Origin: Lachnospiraceae bacterium | GTDB lineage: Bacteria > Bacillota_A > Clostridia > Lachnospirales > Lachnospiraceae | Length of the DNA stretch: 43,066 nt | NCBI GenBank assembly: GCA_900764695.1 | Contig: CAAFOY010000025.1 | Span: 1 to 43,066, forward strand | Direction of reading: 5' to 3' | Part shown: in pieces, positions 33,419-42,019 of the stretch | How positions within the stretch are numbered: the first letter of the stretch is position 1 | Layout: every line of letters begins with the position of its first letter | Made by a program: the position numbers and the translations under genes | The notes under the pieces: model-generated | Told to the model about the DNA's origin: nothing | Database searches by the model: none | What the model saw: the letters and a program-made list of their open reading frames with translations, nothing else

Positions 33419-33970
33419 TTATTCATCTACTCTGCTCCAGAAATCTACGGGTTCATAATCTCTTAAAGCTACCAAATATCCGCTTTCGTCAAGTTCCTTT
33501 TGTATTTCATCTAATGTTTCTTTTGAATCAGCAGATACAGTATGATAATGATATTCTGAAGTTATTTGCATAAGCGGTGTAGACACGCCACTTTCAATTC
33601 CTTCAATATATTTTTTTACATCACGACGGGACTTTATGTTCATGTCAACTTTTATGACACCATATACTTTGTGGTACACAAACACATCATCTACCACTCC
33701 GCCTAAATCTACAATAAGATTTAATTCATCAGGAATCTGCTCTGTTGTATGTTTTACTTTAAACACCCTTTTAAATGTTTCTTCGTCATTTAAAATATAA
33801 CCCTTATGAGTAGAAATAATTTCGTGATTTTTTGCTCTAAGAAGTGCAATATCCTGAACAACAATCTGTCTGCTTACATTAAATTTTTCAGCTAATTCCG
33901 TTCCAGATACAGGATTTGTGCTTTCCTGCAATATTTTCAACAGATTTTCCCTTCTCTTTTCTCCGCTCAT
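33419..33970 (-). CDS. niaR: Niacin-responsive transcriptional repressor NiaR
   Basis: The 183-residue protein has an N-terminal HTH-11 winged helix (about 1-60; NPVSGTELAEKFNVSRQIVVQDIALLR). A C-terminal 3H domain (about 72-172) has the namesake histidines in FKVKHT, FVYHKVYG and EYHYHTVS, which bind a metal and nicotinic acid in the NiaR/YrxA family. NiaR represses nadABC and niacin uptake genes when niacin is present. It is encoded directly after nadC and probably autoregulates the whole operon through the promoter at 37376-37404. AGGAG precedes the ATG by about ten bases. Confidence 0.93.
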   Translation of the reverse strand: MSGEKRRENLLKILQESTNPVSGTELAEKFNVSRQIVVQDIALLRAKNHEIISTHKGYILNDEETFKRVFKVKHTTEQIPDELNLIVDLGGVVDDVFVYHKVYGVIKVDMNIKSRRDVKKYIEGIESGVSTPLMQITSEYHYHTVSADSKETLDEIQKELDESGYLVALRDYEPVDFWSRVDE

Positions 33971-34075
33971 AAATTCCTATCTCCTACAATTTTAAATATA
34001 TGAATGTTTAATGTCCGACTCTTAAAATTTGATATATCTAATATCAAATATATTAAGTGCCATCTCTCATGTGTC

Positions 34076-34930
34076 TTATATTCTGTGAAGGTTTTTAAGT
34101 GAAATATCCATAATTGGTGCAGAGTGTGTTAATGCACCACTAGAAATATAATCAACACCTAAATCAATTAATTTTGCAATGTTTTCTTTAGTAACATTTC
34201 CTGAAATTTCAATTTCTGCCTTATGATTTATAACTTCCACTGCTTCTTTCATCTCTTCATGGCTCATATTATCAAGCATGATTATATCTGCTCCTGCATC
34301 TACTGCCTCTTTTACCATTTCAAGATTTTCTACTTCAACTTCTATCTTTCTTACAAATGGTGCATATTCCTTTGCTGCCATTATTGCTTCTTTGACACCA
34401 CCTGCAGCACCTATATGATTATCCTTTAAAAGAACACCATCTGTCAAGTTGTATCTGTGATTATTTCCACCACCAACTCTTACAGCATATTTTTCAAATA
34501 TTCTGTTGTTCGGGCTTGTCTTTCTTGTATCTAATAATTTTATTTTGCTATCCTTAAGTAATACTGCTATAGAATGTGTGTATGTTGCGATTCCACTCAT
34601 TCTCTGAAGATAATTAAGTCCTGTTCTTTCACCTACTAACAAAGTTCTGATATCGCCTCTTACCTTTGCCATAAGCTGTCCTTTTTTTACTTCATCCCCG
34701 TCCTGAACGTAGAATTCAAATTCTGTATTTTCATCTAAAAGTTCAAATGCTCTTCTGAATACCTGAAGTCCACAAATAACTCCATCTTCCTTGCATACTA
34801 AATCTACTTCGCCAGCCTGTGCTGTTGGCATTACAGCATTTGTGGTTACATCTTCGCTTGTCACATCTTCTTTTAATGCGCTTAATACTAATGGATCAAC
34901 GCTTAATTTCAAAGTAATTGGATCGTACAT
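34076..34930 (-). CDS. nadC: Nicotinate-nucleotide pyrophosphorylase (carboxylating)
   Basis: NadC converts quinolinate and PRPP to nicotinate mononucleotide with loss of CO2. The 284 residues show the family order: the N-terminal sandwich with EDVTSEDVTT, then the alpha/beta barrel with LVGERTGLNYLQRMSGIAT, LDTRKTSPNNR, EKYAVRVGGGNNHRYNL and LLKDNHI. The C-terminal part has VEVENLEMVKEAVDAGADII, LDNMS and SGNVTKENI. GAGGT lies seven bases before the ATG. It is the third gene of the operon, which has quinolinate made by NadB and NadA upstream. Confidence 0.97.
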   Translation of the reverse strand: MYDPITLKLSVDPLVLSALKEDVTSEDVTTNAVMPTAQAGEVDLVCKEDGVICGLQVFRRAFELLDENTEFEFYVQDGDEVKKGQLMAKVRGDIRTLLVGERTGLNYLQRMSGIATYTHSIAVLLKDSKIKLLDTRKTSPNNRIFEKYAVRVGGGNNHRYNLTDGVLLKDNHIGAAGGVKEAIMAAKEYAPFVRKIEVEVENLEMVKEAVDAGADIIMLDNMSHEEMKEAVEVINHKAEIEISGNVTKENIAKLIDLGVDYISSGALTHSAPIMDISLKNLHRI

Positions 34931-34999
34931 TTATAATACCTCACTGTTTAATCTTTCACTTTATATCTATCATTTAATCTGATTGTTTAACTTATTTAT

Positions 35000-36298
35000 T
35001 TAAACTGCCTGTTGTGCTTCATTATTTAATCTGTCTATTTCATCTAAAACAAGTTTTTTGTACTCTTTTGCAAGGGCATCTCCATCCTGGTATTTTGTTA
35101 TATCTATGTTTTCAAATTCCTTCTGTTTTGTAGTATTATACTGTTCTCCCATCTGGATTGCTGCTCTTTTCGCAAATACAAGACTTTCTAATAACGAATT
35201 ACTTGCAAGTCTGTTCTTTCCATGAACCCCATTACATGCAGTTTCTCCTACTGCATAAAGCTGGTCCATTGATGTCTTACTTTCAAGATTTACTTTTATG
35301 CCACCCATAAAATAGTGTTGTGCCGGTACTACTGGAATGCAGTCATCAGGCACGTTATAGCCATATTCTCTACAATGTTTTACTATATTTGGAAAATGGC
35401 TTTCCAACTGTTCTCTGTCAATTGGTTTCATAGACAGCCACACAAAATCAGTTCCGTCTTTCTTCATTTGTTTTCTTATTTCTCCGGTAACAACGTCTCT
35501 TGGTTGCAGTTCATCTGTAAATCTTTTCATTTTTTTATCCAAAAGAACTGCCCCTTCTCCCCTTACTGATTCTGAAATAAGAAAACTTCTGTCTGTCTCA
35601 TTCTCAGTGTAAAATGTTGTAGGATGAATCTGAACATAATTTGTATTCTTAAGTTCAATTCCGTGTTTCAAAGCGAGTGCAATTGCATCTCCTGTCAAAT
35701 GTCTGTAATTTGTAGAATATCTGTAAATTCCACCAATTCCACCACTTGCTAATACTGTATAATTAGCCGTTATTGTATCAAGTGTGCCGTCATCTTTCTT
35801 TACCACCACACCATAACATACATTATCTTCACATAGAATGTCCACCATTGTCCAATGTTCTTTTATTGTAACATTTGGCAGTTGTTTAACTCTTTCATAA
35901 ATATGACTTGTAATTTCTTTTCCGGTTACATCTTCATGAAATATTATTCTGTTTCTTGAATGTGCACCCTCTCTTGTATAACTTAATGAGCCATCCTCTT
36001 CTCTATGAAAATCTGCTCCAAATTCAACCAAATCTGTTACTATATCCGGTGAAGATTTTATCATTGTTTCTACTGCAGCTGTATCATTTTCAAAATGTCC
36101 GGCTCTCATTGTATCATAGAAATAACTGTCATAATCTTCTTCATCTGTCAACATGCACATTCCACCCTGTGCTAAATATGAATCACTATGCTCAACTATA
36201 TCTTTTGTAATTATTAATATTTCTTTATCTCTTGGAAGATTATATGCACAATAAAGTCCTGAGCATCCACTTCCAACAATTACTATATCTGTTTTCAT
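35000..36298 (-). CDS. nadB: L-aspartate oxidase, short form
   Basis: NadB oxidises L-aspartate to iminoaspartate with FAD, fumarate or oxygen being the usual acceptor. VIVGSGCSGLYCAYNLP is the FAD-binding loop. SYLAQGGMCML, THREGAHSRNRI-like YTREGAHSRNRIIFHEDVTG, GGIGGIYRYSTN and the late GVHGKNRLASNSLLESLVFAKRA are family landmarks. At 432 residues it lacks most of the C-terminal helical domain found in the roughly 540-residue enterobacterial enzyme; the end is clean with no sign of frameshift, so this is a short form rather than a broken gene. The ribosome site (GAAGT) is weak. It is followed 69 bases on by nadC. Confidence 0.94.
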   Translation of the reverse strand: MKTDIVIVGSGCSGLYCAYNLPRDKEILIITKDIVEHSDSYLAQGGMCMLTDEEDYDSYFYDTMRAGHFENDTAAVETMIKSSPDIVTDLVEFGADFHREEDGSLSYTREGAHSRNRIIFHEDVTGKEITSHIYERVKQLPNVTIKEHWTMVDILCEDNVCYGVVVKKDDGTLDTITANYTVLASGGIGGIYRYSTNYRHLTGDAIALALKHGIELKNTNYVQIHPTTFYTENETDRSFLISESVRGEGAVLLDKKMKRFTDELQPRDVVTGEIRKQMKKDGTDFVWLSMKPIDREQLESHFPNIVKHCREYGYNVPDDCIPVVPAQHYFMGGIKVNLESKTSMDQLYAVGETACNGVHGKNRLASNSLLESLVFAKRAAIQMGEQYNTTKQKEFENIDITKYQDGDALAKEYKKLVLDEIDRLNNEAQQAV

Positions 36299-36393
36299 TT
36301 TACTTCACTTTCTATAAAGAGATTTTCTATTCTAAAAAAAATAAATTATATTTAATCTGTATATTTTAATTTCTTATTAACGAATTCTAATCT

Positions 36394-37302
36394 TTATTTT
36401 GCTAATTCAAGCATTCTTGATAATGGATAATTAGCCTTCTGTCTTATCTCTTCATGTAATTCAACCTGATTATCAAATGTTTCTAATACGTTTAACACTT
36501 TTTCAAGTGTAATCTTTTTCATATTTGGACAAATCTGTGAATCCTTAACCGGATAGAATTTCTTATCCGGATTTCTTTTCTGAAGTTCATGAAATACTCC
36601 GATTTCGGTGGCAATTAAAAATTCTTCATCTTCACACTTTGTTGCATAGTCAATAATTTCAGCTGTACTTCCTATAAAGTCTGAAACAGCTAATACATCT
36701 TCTGTACATTCCGGATGTGTTAAGACTTTAACTCCGGGATGTCTTTTCTTTGCGTCTGCAATATGCTGTGTTGTTATTTTTTTATGTACATGACAATATC
36801 CATCGTTGAATATAAAGTTCTTGTCCGGTGTCTGTTTTGCTACAAAATGCGCTAAATTGTTATCAGGAACAAAGAATATGTCTTTATTTGGTAATGCCTT
36901 TACAACTTTTACTGCATTTGATGAAGTTACACATACATCTGAATATGCTTTTATTTCTGCTGTTGAGTTTACATAACATACAACCGCAACATCAGGATAC
37001 TTTTCTTTTACATCTAATATATCTTCTACTGTAACCATATGAGCCATAGGACAATCTGCTGATAAGTCCGGCATCATAACTGTTTTCTTAGGATTTAATG
37101 TCTTAGCACTTTCTCCCATAAAAAGTACACCACAGAACAAAATATTCTTCTGTGGAACTATTGTTGCAATCTTACTTAATGCAAATGAATCTCCTACATA
37201 GTCTGCGATATCCTGCACCTGTCCATCTACATAGTAATGTGCTACTATTGCAACATCTTTCTCCTGCTTTAACTGTTCAATACGTGCTATCATATTTTCC
37301 AT
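36394..37302 (-). CDS. nadA: Quinolinate synthase
   Basis: NadA condenses iminoaspartate with dihydroxyacetone phosphate to quinolinate on an oxygen-sensitive 4Fe-4S cluster. The 302-residue length and three spaced cysteines (C84 in SADCPMAH, C170 in DGYCHVH, C258 in SQICPNM) match the short type seen in Thermotoga, with its three cluster ligands near 83, 168-170 and 254-256. AHYYVDGQVQDIADYVGDSF binds substrate. It is the first gene of the NAD operon. AGGTGG precedes the ATG by five bases, and a perfect promoter lies about 65 bases further upstream. Confidence 0.97.
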   Translation of the reverse strand: MENMIARIEQLKQEKDVAIVAHYYVDGQVQDIADYVGDSFALSKIATIVPQKNILFCGVLFMGESAKTLNPKKTVMMPDLSADCPMAHMVTVEDILDVKEKYPDVAVVCYVNSTAEIKAYSDVCVTSSNAVKVVKALPNKDIFFVPDNNLAHFVAKQTPDKNFIFNDGYCHVHKKITTQHIADAKKRHPGVKVLTHPECTEDVLAVSDFIGSTAEIIDYATKCEDEEFLIATEIGVFHELQKRNPDKKFYPVKDSQICPNMKKITLEKVLNVLETFDNQVELHEEIRQKANYPLSRMLELAK

Positions 37303-37375
37303 TTTTCCACCTGAACTGATTCGCCATTATGTTTTATAGAACCAGTATTTTCCTTTCGTGTTTTCATTAGGTGGC

Positions 37376-37404
37376 ATTATATCATCTGTCTTGTCAGTTG
37401 TCAA
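37376..37404 (-). promoter_or_regulatory. Perfect-consensus promoter of the NAD operon with TGACA repeats
   Basis: On the minus strand TTGACA (37404-37399), a 17-base spacer and TATAAT (37381-37376) match the sigma-A consensus at all 12 positions. The spacer and flank repeat the -35 sequence: TTGACA recurs at 37426-37421, CTGACA at 37397-37392 and AAGACA at 37391-37386. Such a strong promoter needs repression, and these repeats are likely NiaR sites. The exact operator of this lineage is not known to me. Confidence 0.75.
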
Positions 37405-37534
37405 ATCAGTTGTTAACTCATATGTCAATTCAGAACAAGTGATGGCTCTTTTCAAGTTGTACTCTTAATTTAATCTAGCTTCAAATCCGACTATATTCTT
37501 TAACCTGATTATATTTTAAAGGGCTGTTATACAG
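37405..37534. other. Spacer between fbp and the NAD operon
   Basis: No gene is seen. It holds the region upstream of the nadA promoter, including more of the roughly 12-base imperfect repeats around 37389-37436, and the end of the fbp transcript. No clear T-tailed terminator was found for fbp. Confidence 0.45.
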
Positions 37535-39418
37535 TTATACTCTTTCCTTTATTTCACCTTGTCTATAACCCTCGAGTAATTCCTCAAGTTCTTTTATTTG
37601 CTTCTTAATATTTTTTCCTATATCACTGTCTCTAACCATAACTCGTTTATCTATAGTCTCTATTCTATCTGCAGTTGATTCAATATCTTTATTTTCTTCA
37701 AGTGCCGTTTCAATACTTTCAAATGGCTGATGTGACATAAGTCTCATGCTGTGGGAATTATAAATTAACGTATATCCTGCAATACCTGTAGTATCATGAT
37801 ATGCTTTGCAGAATCCGCCATCAATTATTATAAGTTTGCCATTTGCATGAACCGGCTTTTCTCCTTTTGTTACCCTGATTGGCGTATGGCCGTTAATTAT
37901 ATGAGACATTGGTGAATACATATCAAAATCATGAAGAATCATATTACATGTTTTTTCATCTTTATAAAAATCATAATATGGATTCTTAGGTTCATTCCAT
38001 GCATTTTTATCATCAATAAAAGTTCTTTCAAATGTCTTTATTCTTCTTCCTGATAGCGGAGATTTTTCACCGCACCACAAATACCACATAAAATCAAGTT
38101 CATCCTGATTATTCTTATTAAAATAAGCTTTTCTCGCCATTTTATCAGCATAATCAAGATAATCTTTTCCTTTATAATTCTTGTCATTTAATTTAATAAC
38201 AGCAAAATTTCCATCCTCATCCAAAGGAACGCAGCCATGATATAACAAATTATTATTGAAACAACAATACATACTTCCTTTTGCATATAAGAATTCTATA
38301 TGTTGTTTTAAACGTTTGTTATTAACATACATTCTTCGAAGTTCTTTCACGAGTTGCTTTTCTTCTGATGATAATTCGTACGGATTTTCTCTATCAACTG
38401 TTGGAAAATTAACATCATTCATCTCATATGTTTTTCCTTCAATTTCAATAGTTCCATTTTCATAATTTATTTTATGTAAAAGTCTTCTATCATCCATATT
38501 ATATTCGGGATGTCTTGAAATAATCTGTCCTTCTAATTTAAATAAAATGACTGAAATTGCTTTTAATGCTGCTTTCATAGGTTCCATATCCGGGTATAAT
38601 CTTTCTGCAAAAAGCGTTAAAGTTCTAAGACTTATTCCATATCCGTTTTCAAGCATTTGCATATTATTATACTGAATATTATTTCTTATTGTCGTGGCAA
38701 TACACGCATCACTTCCGGCTGTTGCTCCCATCCACAAAATATCATGATTTCCCCACTGTATATCTATTGAATGGTGTTCCATCAGCAAATCAAGAATATC
38801 ATCAGGATGTTCTCCTCTGTCAAATACATCCCCCACTATATGCAAATGGTCTACCGCAAGACGCTTTATCAGGGTCGATAATGCTTCTATAAATTCCTCT
38901 GCATTTTTTATACTAATAATTGTGTCTAATATTTTTTCATGATAAACAATCTGATTATTGTCTTCATCTTCCTGCATATGTAAAAGTTCATCAATAATAT
39001 ATCTATAGTCCTGAGGCATGGCTTTTCTCACTTTAGAACGTGTATACTTTGATGAAAATTTCTTTGCTATATTAATAAGTTTTTTCAAATTATCCCTATA
39101 CCAACCGTCCGTCAGTTTGTCTTCCTGCCTAAGCAAATTCATTTTTTCTTTCGGATAATAGATTAATGTACATATCTCTTTTCGTTCTTCCTTCGTCATA
39201 ATGTCACTAAACATTCTGTCTACTTTGTCTCTTACTTCACCTGCACAGTTATTTAACAAATGACAAAAAGCTTCATACTCTCCGTGCAAATCACTCATAA
39301 AATGTTCTGTTCCTTTTGGAAGATTTAATATTGCATTTAAATTTATAATTTCTGTACACACAGACTGTATCGTTGGGTATTTTTCTGAAAGTAACTGTAA
39401 ATATCTTTCTTCGCTCAT
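37535..39418 (-). CDS. fbp: Class III fructose-1,6-bisphosphatase
   Basis: This is the manganese-dependent gluconeogenic phosphatase of Firmicutes (FBPase class 3, a metallophosphoesterase fold), which removes the 1-phosphate of fructose 1,6-bisphosphate. The 627 residues include the metal motifs MSDLHGEYEAF (D-x-H), HIVGDVFDRGEHPDDI (GD-x-x-DRG), QWGNHDILWMGA (GNH-D) and the later INGHTPI. Long helical segments typical of this class separate the motifs. Length is close to the usual 640-670. GGAG lies before the ATG. It is transcribed after pepD, but a hairpin (39458-39514) separates them. Confidence 0.97.
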   Translation of the reverse strand: MSEERYLQLLSEKYPTIQSVCTEIINLNAILNLPKGTEHFMSDLHGEYEAFCHLLNNCAGEVRDKVDRMFSDIMTKEERKEICTLIYYPKEKMNLLRQEDKLTDGWYRDNLKKLINIAKKFSSKYTRSKVRKAMPQDYRYIIDELLHMQEDEDNNQIVYHEKILDTIISIKNAEEFIEALSTLIKRLAVDHLHIVGDVFDRGEHPDDILDLLMEHHSIDIQWGNHDILWMGATAGSDACIATTIRNNIQYNNMQMLENGYGISLRTLTLFAERLYPDMEPMKAALKAISVILFKLEGQIISRHPEYNMDDRRLLHKINYENGTIEIEGKTYEMNDVNFPTVDRENPYELSSEEKQLVKELRRMYVNNKRLKQHIEFLYAKGSMYCCFNNNLLYHGCVPLDEDGNFAVIKLNDKNYKGKDYLDYADKMARKAYFNKNNQDELDFMWYLWCGEKSPLSGRRIKTFERTFIDDKNAWNEPKNPYYDFYKDEKTCNMILHDFDMYSPMSHIINGHTPIRVTKGEKPVHANGKLIIIDGGFCKAYHDTTGIAGYTLIYNSHSMRLMSHQPFESIETALEENKDIESTADRIETIDKRVMVRDSDIGKNIKKQIKELEELLEGYRQGEIKERV

Positions 39419-39457
39419 ATCTGTATCTCCAAATCTTTCTCTTCTTATATAAACACA

Positions 39458-39514
39458 AGAAACTCTCGCTTTACTTTAATTTCAAAAAAATTAAATCCTA
39501 ATGCAAGAGTTTCT
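39458..39514 (-). terminator. Hairpin between pepD and fbp
   Basis: AGAAACTCT (39458-39466) pairs with AGAGTTTCT (39506-39514). A C/A mismatch and GC extend the stem, and an inner TTTAATTT/AAATTAAA stem closes it. It follows the pepD stop codon by 11 bases. The T run after it on the minus strand is broken (TTTCTTGTGTTT), so termination may be partial. Confidence 0.65.
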
Positions 39515-39524
39515 CTATTATCAT

Positions 39525-40973
39525 TTATTTAAGTCTCTCTAAAGTTTTTAACAATAATTCCCATGTTCTTTCTGTTGATGCAATAGATAACACTTCTTTT
39601 GTAGTATGAATATCATGCATCTGTGGTCCAAACGAAATACAATCAAGTCCTTCTAATTTTGATGAAAAGATTCCACACTCAAGTCCTGCATGAATTCCTT
39701 CAACTATAGGTTCTTTACCGTAAATTTCCTTATATACATCTACCATAATATCGCGCACTTTAGAATTTTCAACATATTCCCATGCCGGATATTCTCCGCT
39801 TATGCTTATTTCTTCTCCAAGTAAATCCGCTAATGAGCGAATTTTTTCTATTAAATATTTCTTTTCTGAATCTTTTGAACTTCTTACTGAATAAGTAAAT
39901 ATTATGTCATCTTTATTTGTTCTTAACACGCCTAAATTAAGTGATGTCTGAACTAATCCCTCTACATCATGGCTCATTTTCTGTACACCATGTGGCATAT
40001 TAACTAAAGTCATAATTGCTCTAATTGTAGTTGGAACTGTTGCAACATCAAGTACCTGACTTGGAAGAACATTAGTTGTAAGTCTCATATCAGGGTCTGT
40101 ATGCTTGTATTCATCCTTTATCTCTTCAAATGTTTCTTCTACTATCTGTTTTACTTTATCAACGTTTTCAGGTAATACGGCAATTGCAGCTTCACTTAAT
40201 TTGGCAATTGCATTGTCTTTCTCTCCACCATTAATTGAAATAATTCTTATATCCATATTTTGAACAAGATTTAATAAGATTCTTCCAATAGCAACATTTG
40301 CATTAGCTCTTCCTAAATGAATTTCTGCCCCTGAATGTCCTCCTGTAAATTGATCAAGCTTTATTTCAAATATCTGTCCGTTTACAGGTTCATGCTGAAA
40401 TGGAACTTTGCATTCTACTGTTCCACCACCTGCACAACTTACCGTAAATACTCTTTCATCCTCTGAATCAGCATTTAATAAAATCTTTCCTTTTAAAACT
40501 GATGTATCAAGTGCTGCTGCACCCAACATTCCAATTTCTTCATCTACTGTAAATACTGCTTCAATTGCCGGATGTTTAATTCTGTCATCATCTAAAATGG
40601 CTAAAGCCATTGCCACTGCAATACCATCGTCACCGCCAAGAGATGTTCCTTTTGCACTAATGTAATCTCCATTAACCTCTAAATCTAAGCCTTCTTTTTC
40701 CATGTCTTTGTTGCAATCAGCTTCTTTAACCGCAACCATATCCATGTGTCCCTGAATGATTACCGTATCCGCATTTTCATATCCTTCTGATGCATCTTTA
40801 AAAATAATAACATTTTTGCTTTCATCCTGAATATACTTTAAATTATGTTCCTTTGCGAAATCTACAAGGTAATTACTTATCTTCTCTACATTCTTTGAAC
40901 CATGTGGTATCTGTGTTATCTCTTCAAAATATTTAAATACACTTGTTGGTTGTAAATTTTCTAATACTTTCAT
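39525..40973 (-). CDS. pepD: Aminoacyl-histidine dipeptidase (M20 family)
   Basis: PepD cleaves Xaa-His dipeptides such as carnosine and other short peptides in the cytoplasm. The 482 residues have the M20 metal-site motifs in order: GHMDMV (His, with catalytic Asp two on), GTSLGGDDGIAVA (bridging Asp), VDEEIGMLGA (general base Glu and metal Glu), LNADSEDE (metal Asp) and the late HAGLECG (metal His and Glu). The lid/dimerisation domain with FTGGHSGAEIHLGRANA lies in between. An AAGGA site precedes the ATG. It starts 36 bases after the zinc-ribbon gene, so the two are probably co-transcribed. Confidence 0.94.
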   Translation of the reverse strand: MKVLENLQPTSVFKYFEEITQIPHGSKNVEKISNYLVDFAKEHNLKYIQDESKNVIIFKDASEGYENADTVIIQGHMDMVAVKEADCNKDMEKEGLDLEVNGDYISAKGTSLGGDDGIAVAMALAILDDDRIKHPAIEAVFTVDEEIGMLGAAALDTSVLKGKILLNADSEDERVFTVSCAGGGTVECKVPFQHEPVNGQIFEIKLDQFTGGHSGAEIHLGRANANVAIGRILLNLVQNMDIRIISINGGEKDNAIAKLSEAAIAVLPENVDKVKQIVEETFEEIKDEYKHTDPDMRLTTNVLPSQVLDVATVPTTIRAIMTLVNMPHGVQKMSHDVEGLVQTSLNLGVLRTNKDDIIFTYSVRSSKDSEKKYLIEKIRSLADLLGEEISISGEYPAWEYVENSKVRDIMVDVYKEIYGKEPIVEGIHAGLECGIFSSKLEGLDCISFGPQMHDIHTTKEVLSIASTERTWELLLKTLERLK

Positions 40974-41009
40974 TTTATGTCATCCTTTCCTGTTGTTAAA
41001 ATTCTATAT

Positions 41010-41876
41010 CTATTCTGCTCCATCATTAGAATCTGCTGCATTATTATCATTATCCTGTGTGGCTGCCTGTGTTGGTGCTACTGTAGCCGCCTGTGTTGGC
41101 GCTACTGTTGTTGGTGCCACTGTAGGAGCCTCTGTTGTTGGCGCCACTGTTGTTGGTGCTGCCGTTGTTGTTTCTTTAGCTTTCTTTGTTTTCTTTTCTG
41201 TAGTCTTTTCTTCTGTTGTTGTTTCCTTCTTGTAAGTTGTTACAACTGTTGCTTTTGTTGTGTATTCTTCTGTTGTATATTCTTGTGTTGTTGTCTCCTG
41301 AGTGGTATTTTCGGTTTCTTTAGCATCTTTATTTCCACCTGTCAGATTATTTGCAAGAATAATTACAAGAACAACTATAAGTATTGCTGCTACTGCTAAT
41401 GCTAATGCAATAATACTCATCTTTTTATTCTTATTGCTCTCTCTTAATATTTCTAATTCGTCTTCTTCTATACCATCATCGTCAGTTTCTCCGTAAAACA
41501 GGTCTTCTATAACTCCTGCTCTCTCCTTCTGAGCATTTTCCGCTTCATCATCAAACTGAAAATCTGTAGTGTTAAAATTAAAGTCATCAACTTCCTGAGG
41601 TTCTATGTCCTCAAATTCCATAGCTTTATTTTCTTCAAAAATCTTTGTATCAGCCATGCCTGATAAATCCTGAGTTTTAGATATATCATCTTCTTCTACG
41701 TTAAAGATTTTTGTCTTGCCTTCATCCGCATTAATTGCATCCGATAGTTCCTCTGTTTCTGAGAAATCGATATCATCTAAAAAAGTTTTCTTAGCATCTG
41801 AATCAACCGGCGTTCCACATATATGGCATGTCTTCTGCCAATCTGCCAATTGAGTTCCACAATGTTTACAATACAT
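41010..41876 (-). CDS. Zinc-ribbon single-pass membrane protein with Thr-rich outer tail
   Basis: The 288-residue protein has an N-terminal zinc ribbon (C3, C6, C17, C20: YCKHCG and CHICGTP), a long acidic cytoplasmic region (about 30-148), one membrane helix at 153-176 and then a Lys/Thr-rich tail. The tail carries TTQEYTTEEYTT and PTTVAPT units and ends in Asp/Asn. The helix and basic residues before it place the ribbon inside and the tail outside. GGAGG lies about ten bases upstream of the ATG. The tail repeats resemble the TTKAP linkers of the secreted GH64 enzyme. The role is unknown; such proteins are common in Lachnospiraceae beside DUF975 or other zinc-ribbon genes. Confidence 0.8.
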   Translation of the reverse strand: MYCKHCGTQLADWQKTCHICGTPVDSDAKKTFLDDIDFSETEELSDAINADEGKTKIFNVEEDDISKTQDLSGMADTKIFEENKAMEFEDIEPQEVDDFNFNTTDFQFDDEAENAQKERAGVIEDLFYGETDDDGIEEDELEILRESNKNKKMSIIALALAVAAILIVVLVIILANNLTGGNKDAKETENTTQETTTQEYTTEEYTTKATVVTTYKKETTTEEKTTEKKTKKAKETTTAAPTTVAPTTEAPTVAPTTVAPTQAATVAPTQAATQDNDNNAADSNDGAE

Positions 41877-41967
41877 ATGTACATATCCTCCCTGTGTTTT
41901 AAATTAAGCATCCATATATATATACGAAAAAAAATGCTATTTTATTTATTTCTTTTTTGTTTTGTAT

Positions 41968-41973
41968 TATAAT
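41968..41973 (+). promoter_or_regulatory. Probable -10 of the DUF975 gene
   Basis: A perfect TATAAT lies 46 bases before the start codon. The -35 17 bases further upstream is weak (TTTATT). The same 143-base spacer must also serve the divergent zinc-ribbon gene. Confidence 0.45.
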
Positions 41974-42019
41974 AACACAGTAACTAAATTTTATAAATAC
42001 ATTCGCAGGAGATTATTTT

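Noticed and set aside
40977..41399. Cys-rich plus-strand frame of 140 codons
   Set aside because: It is the antisense of the Thr-rich tail of the zinc-ribbon gene; the Cys and Phe come from reversed Thr/Lys codons and there is no ribosome site.
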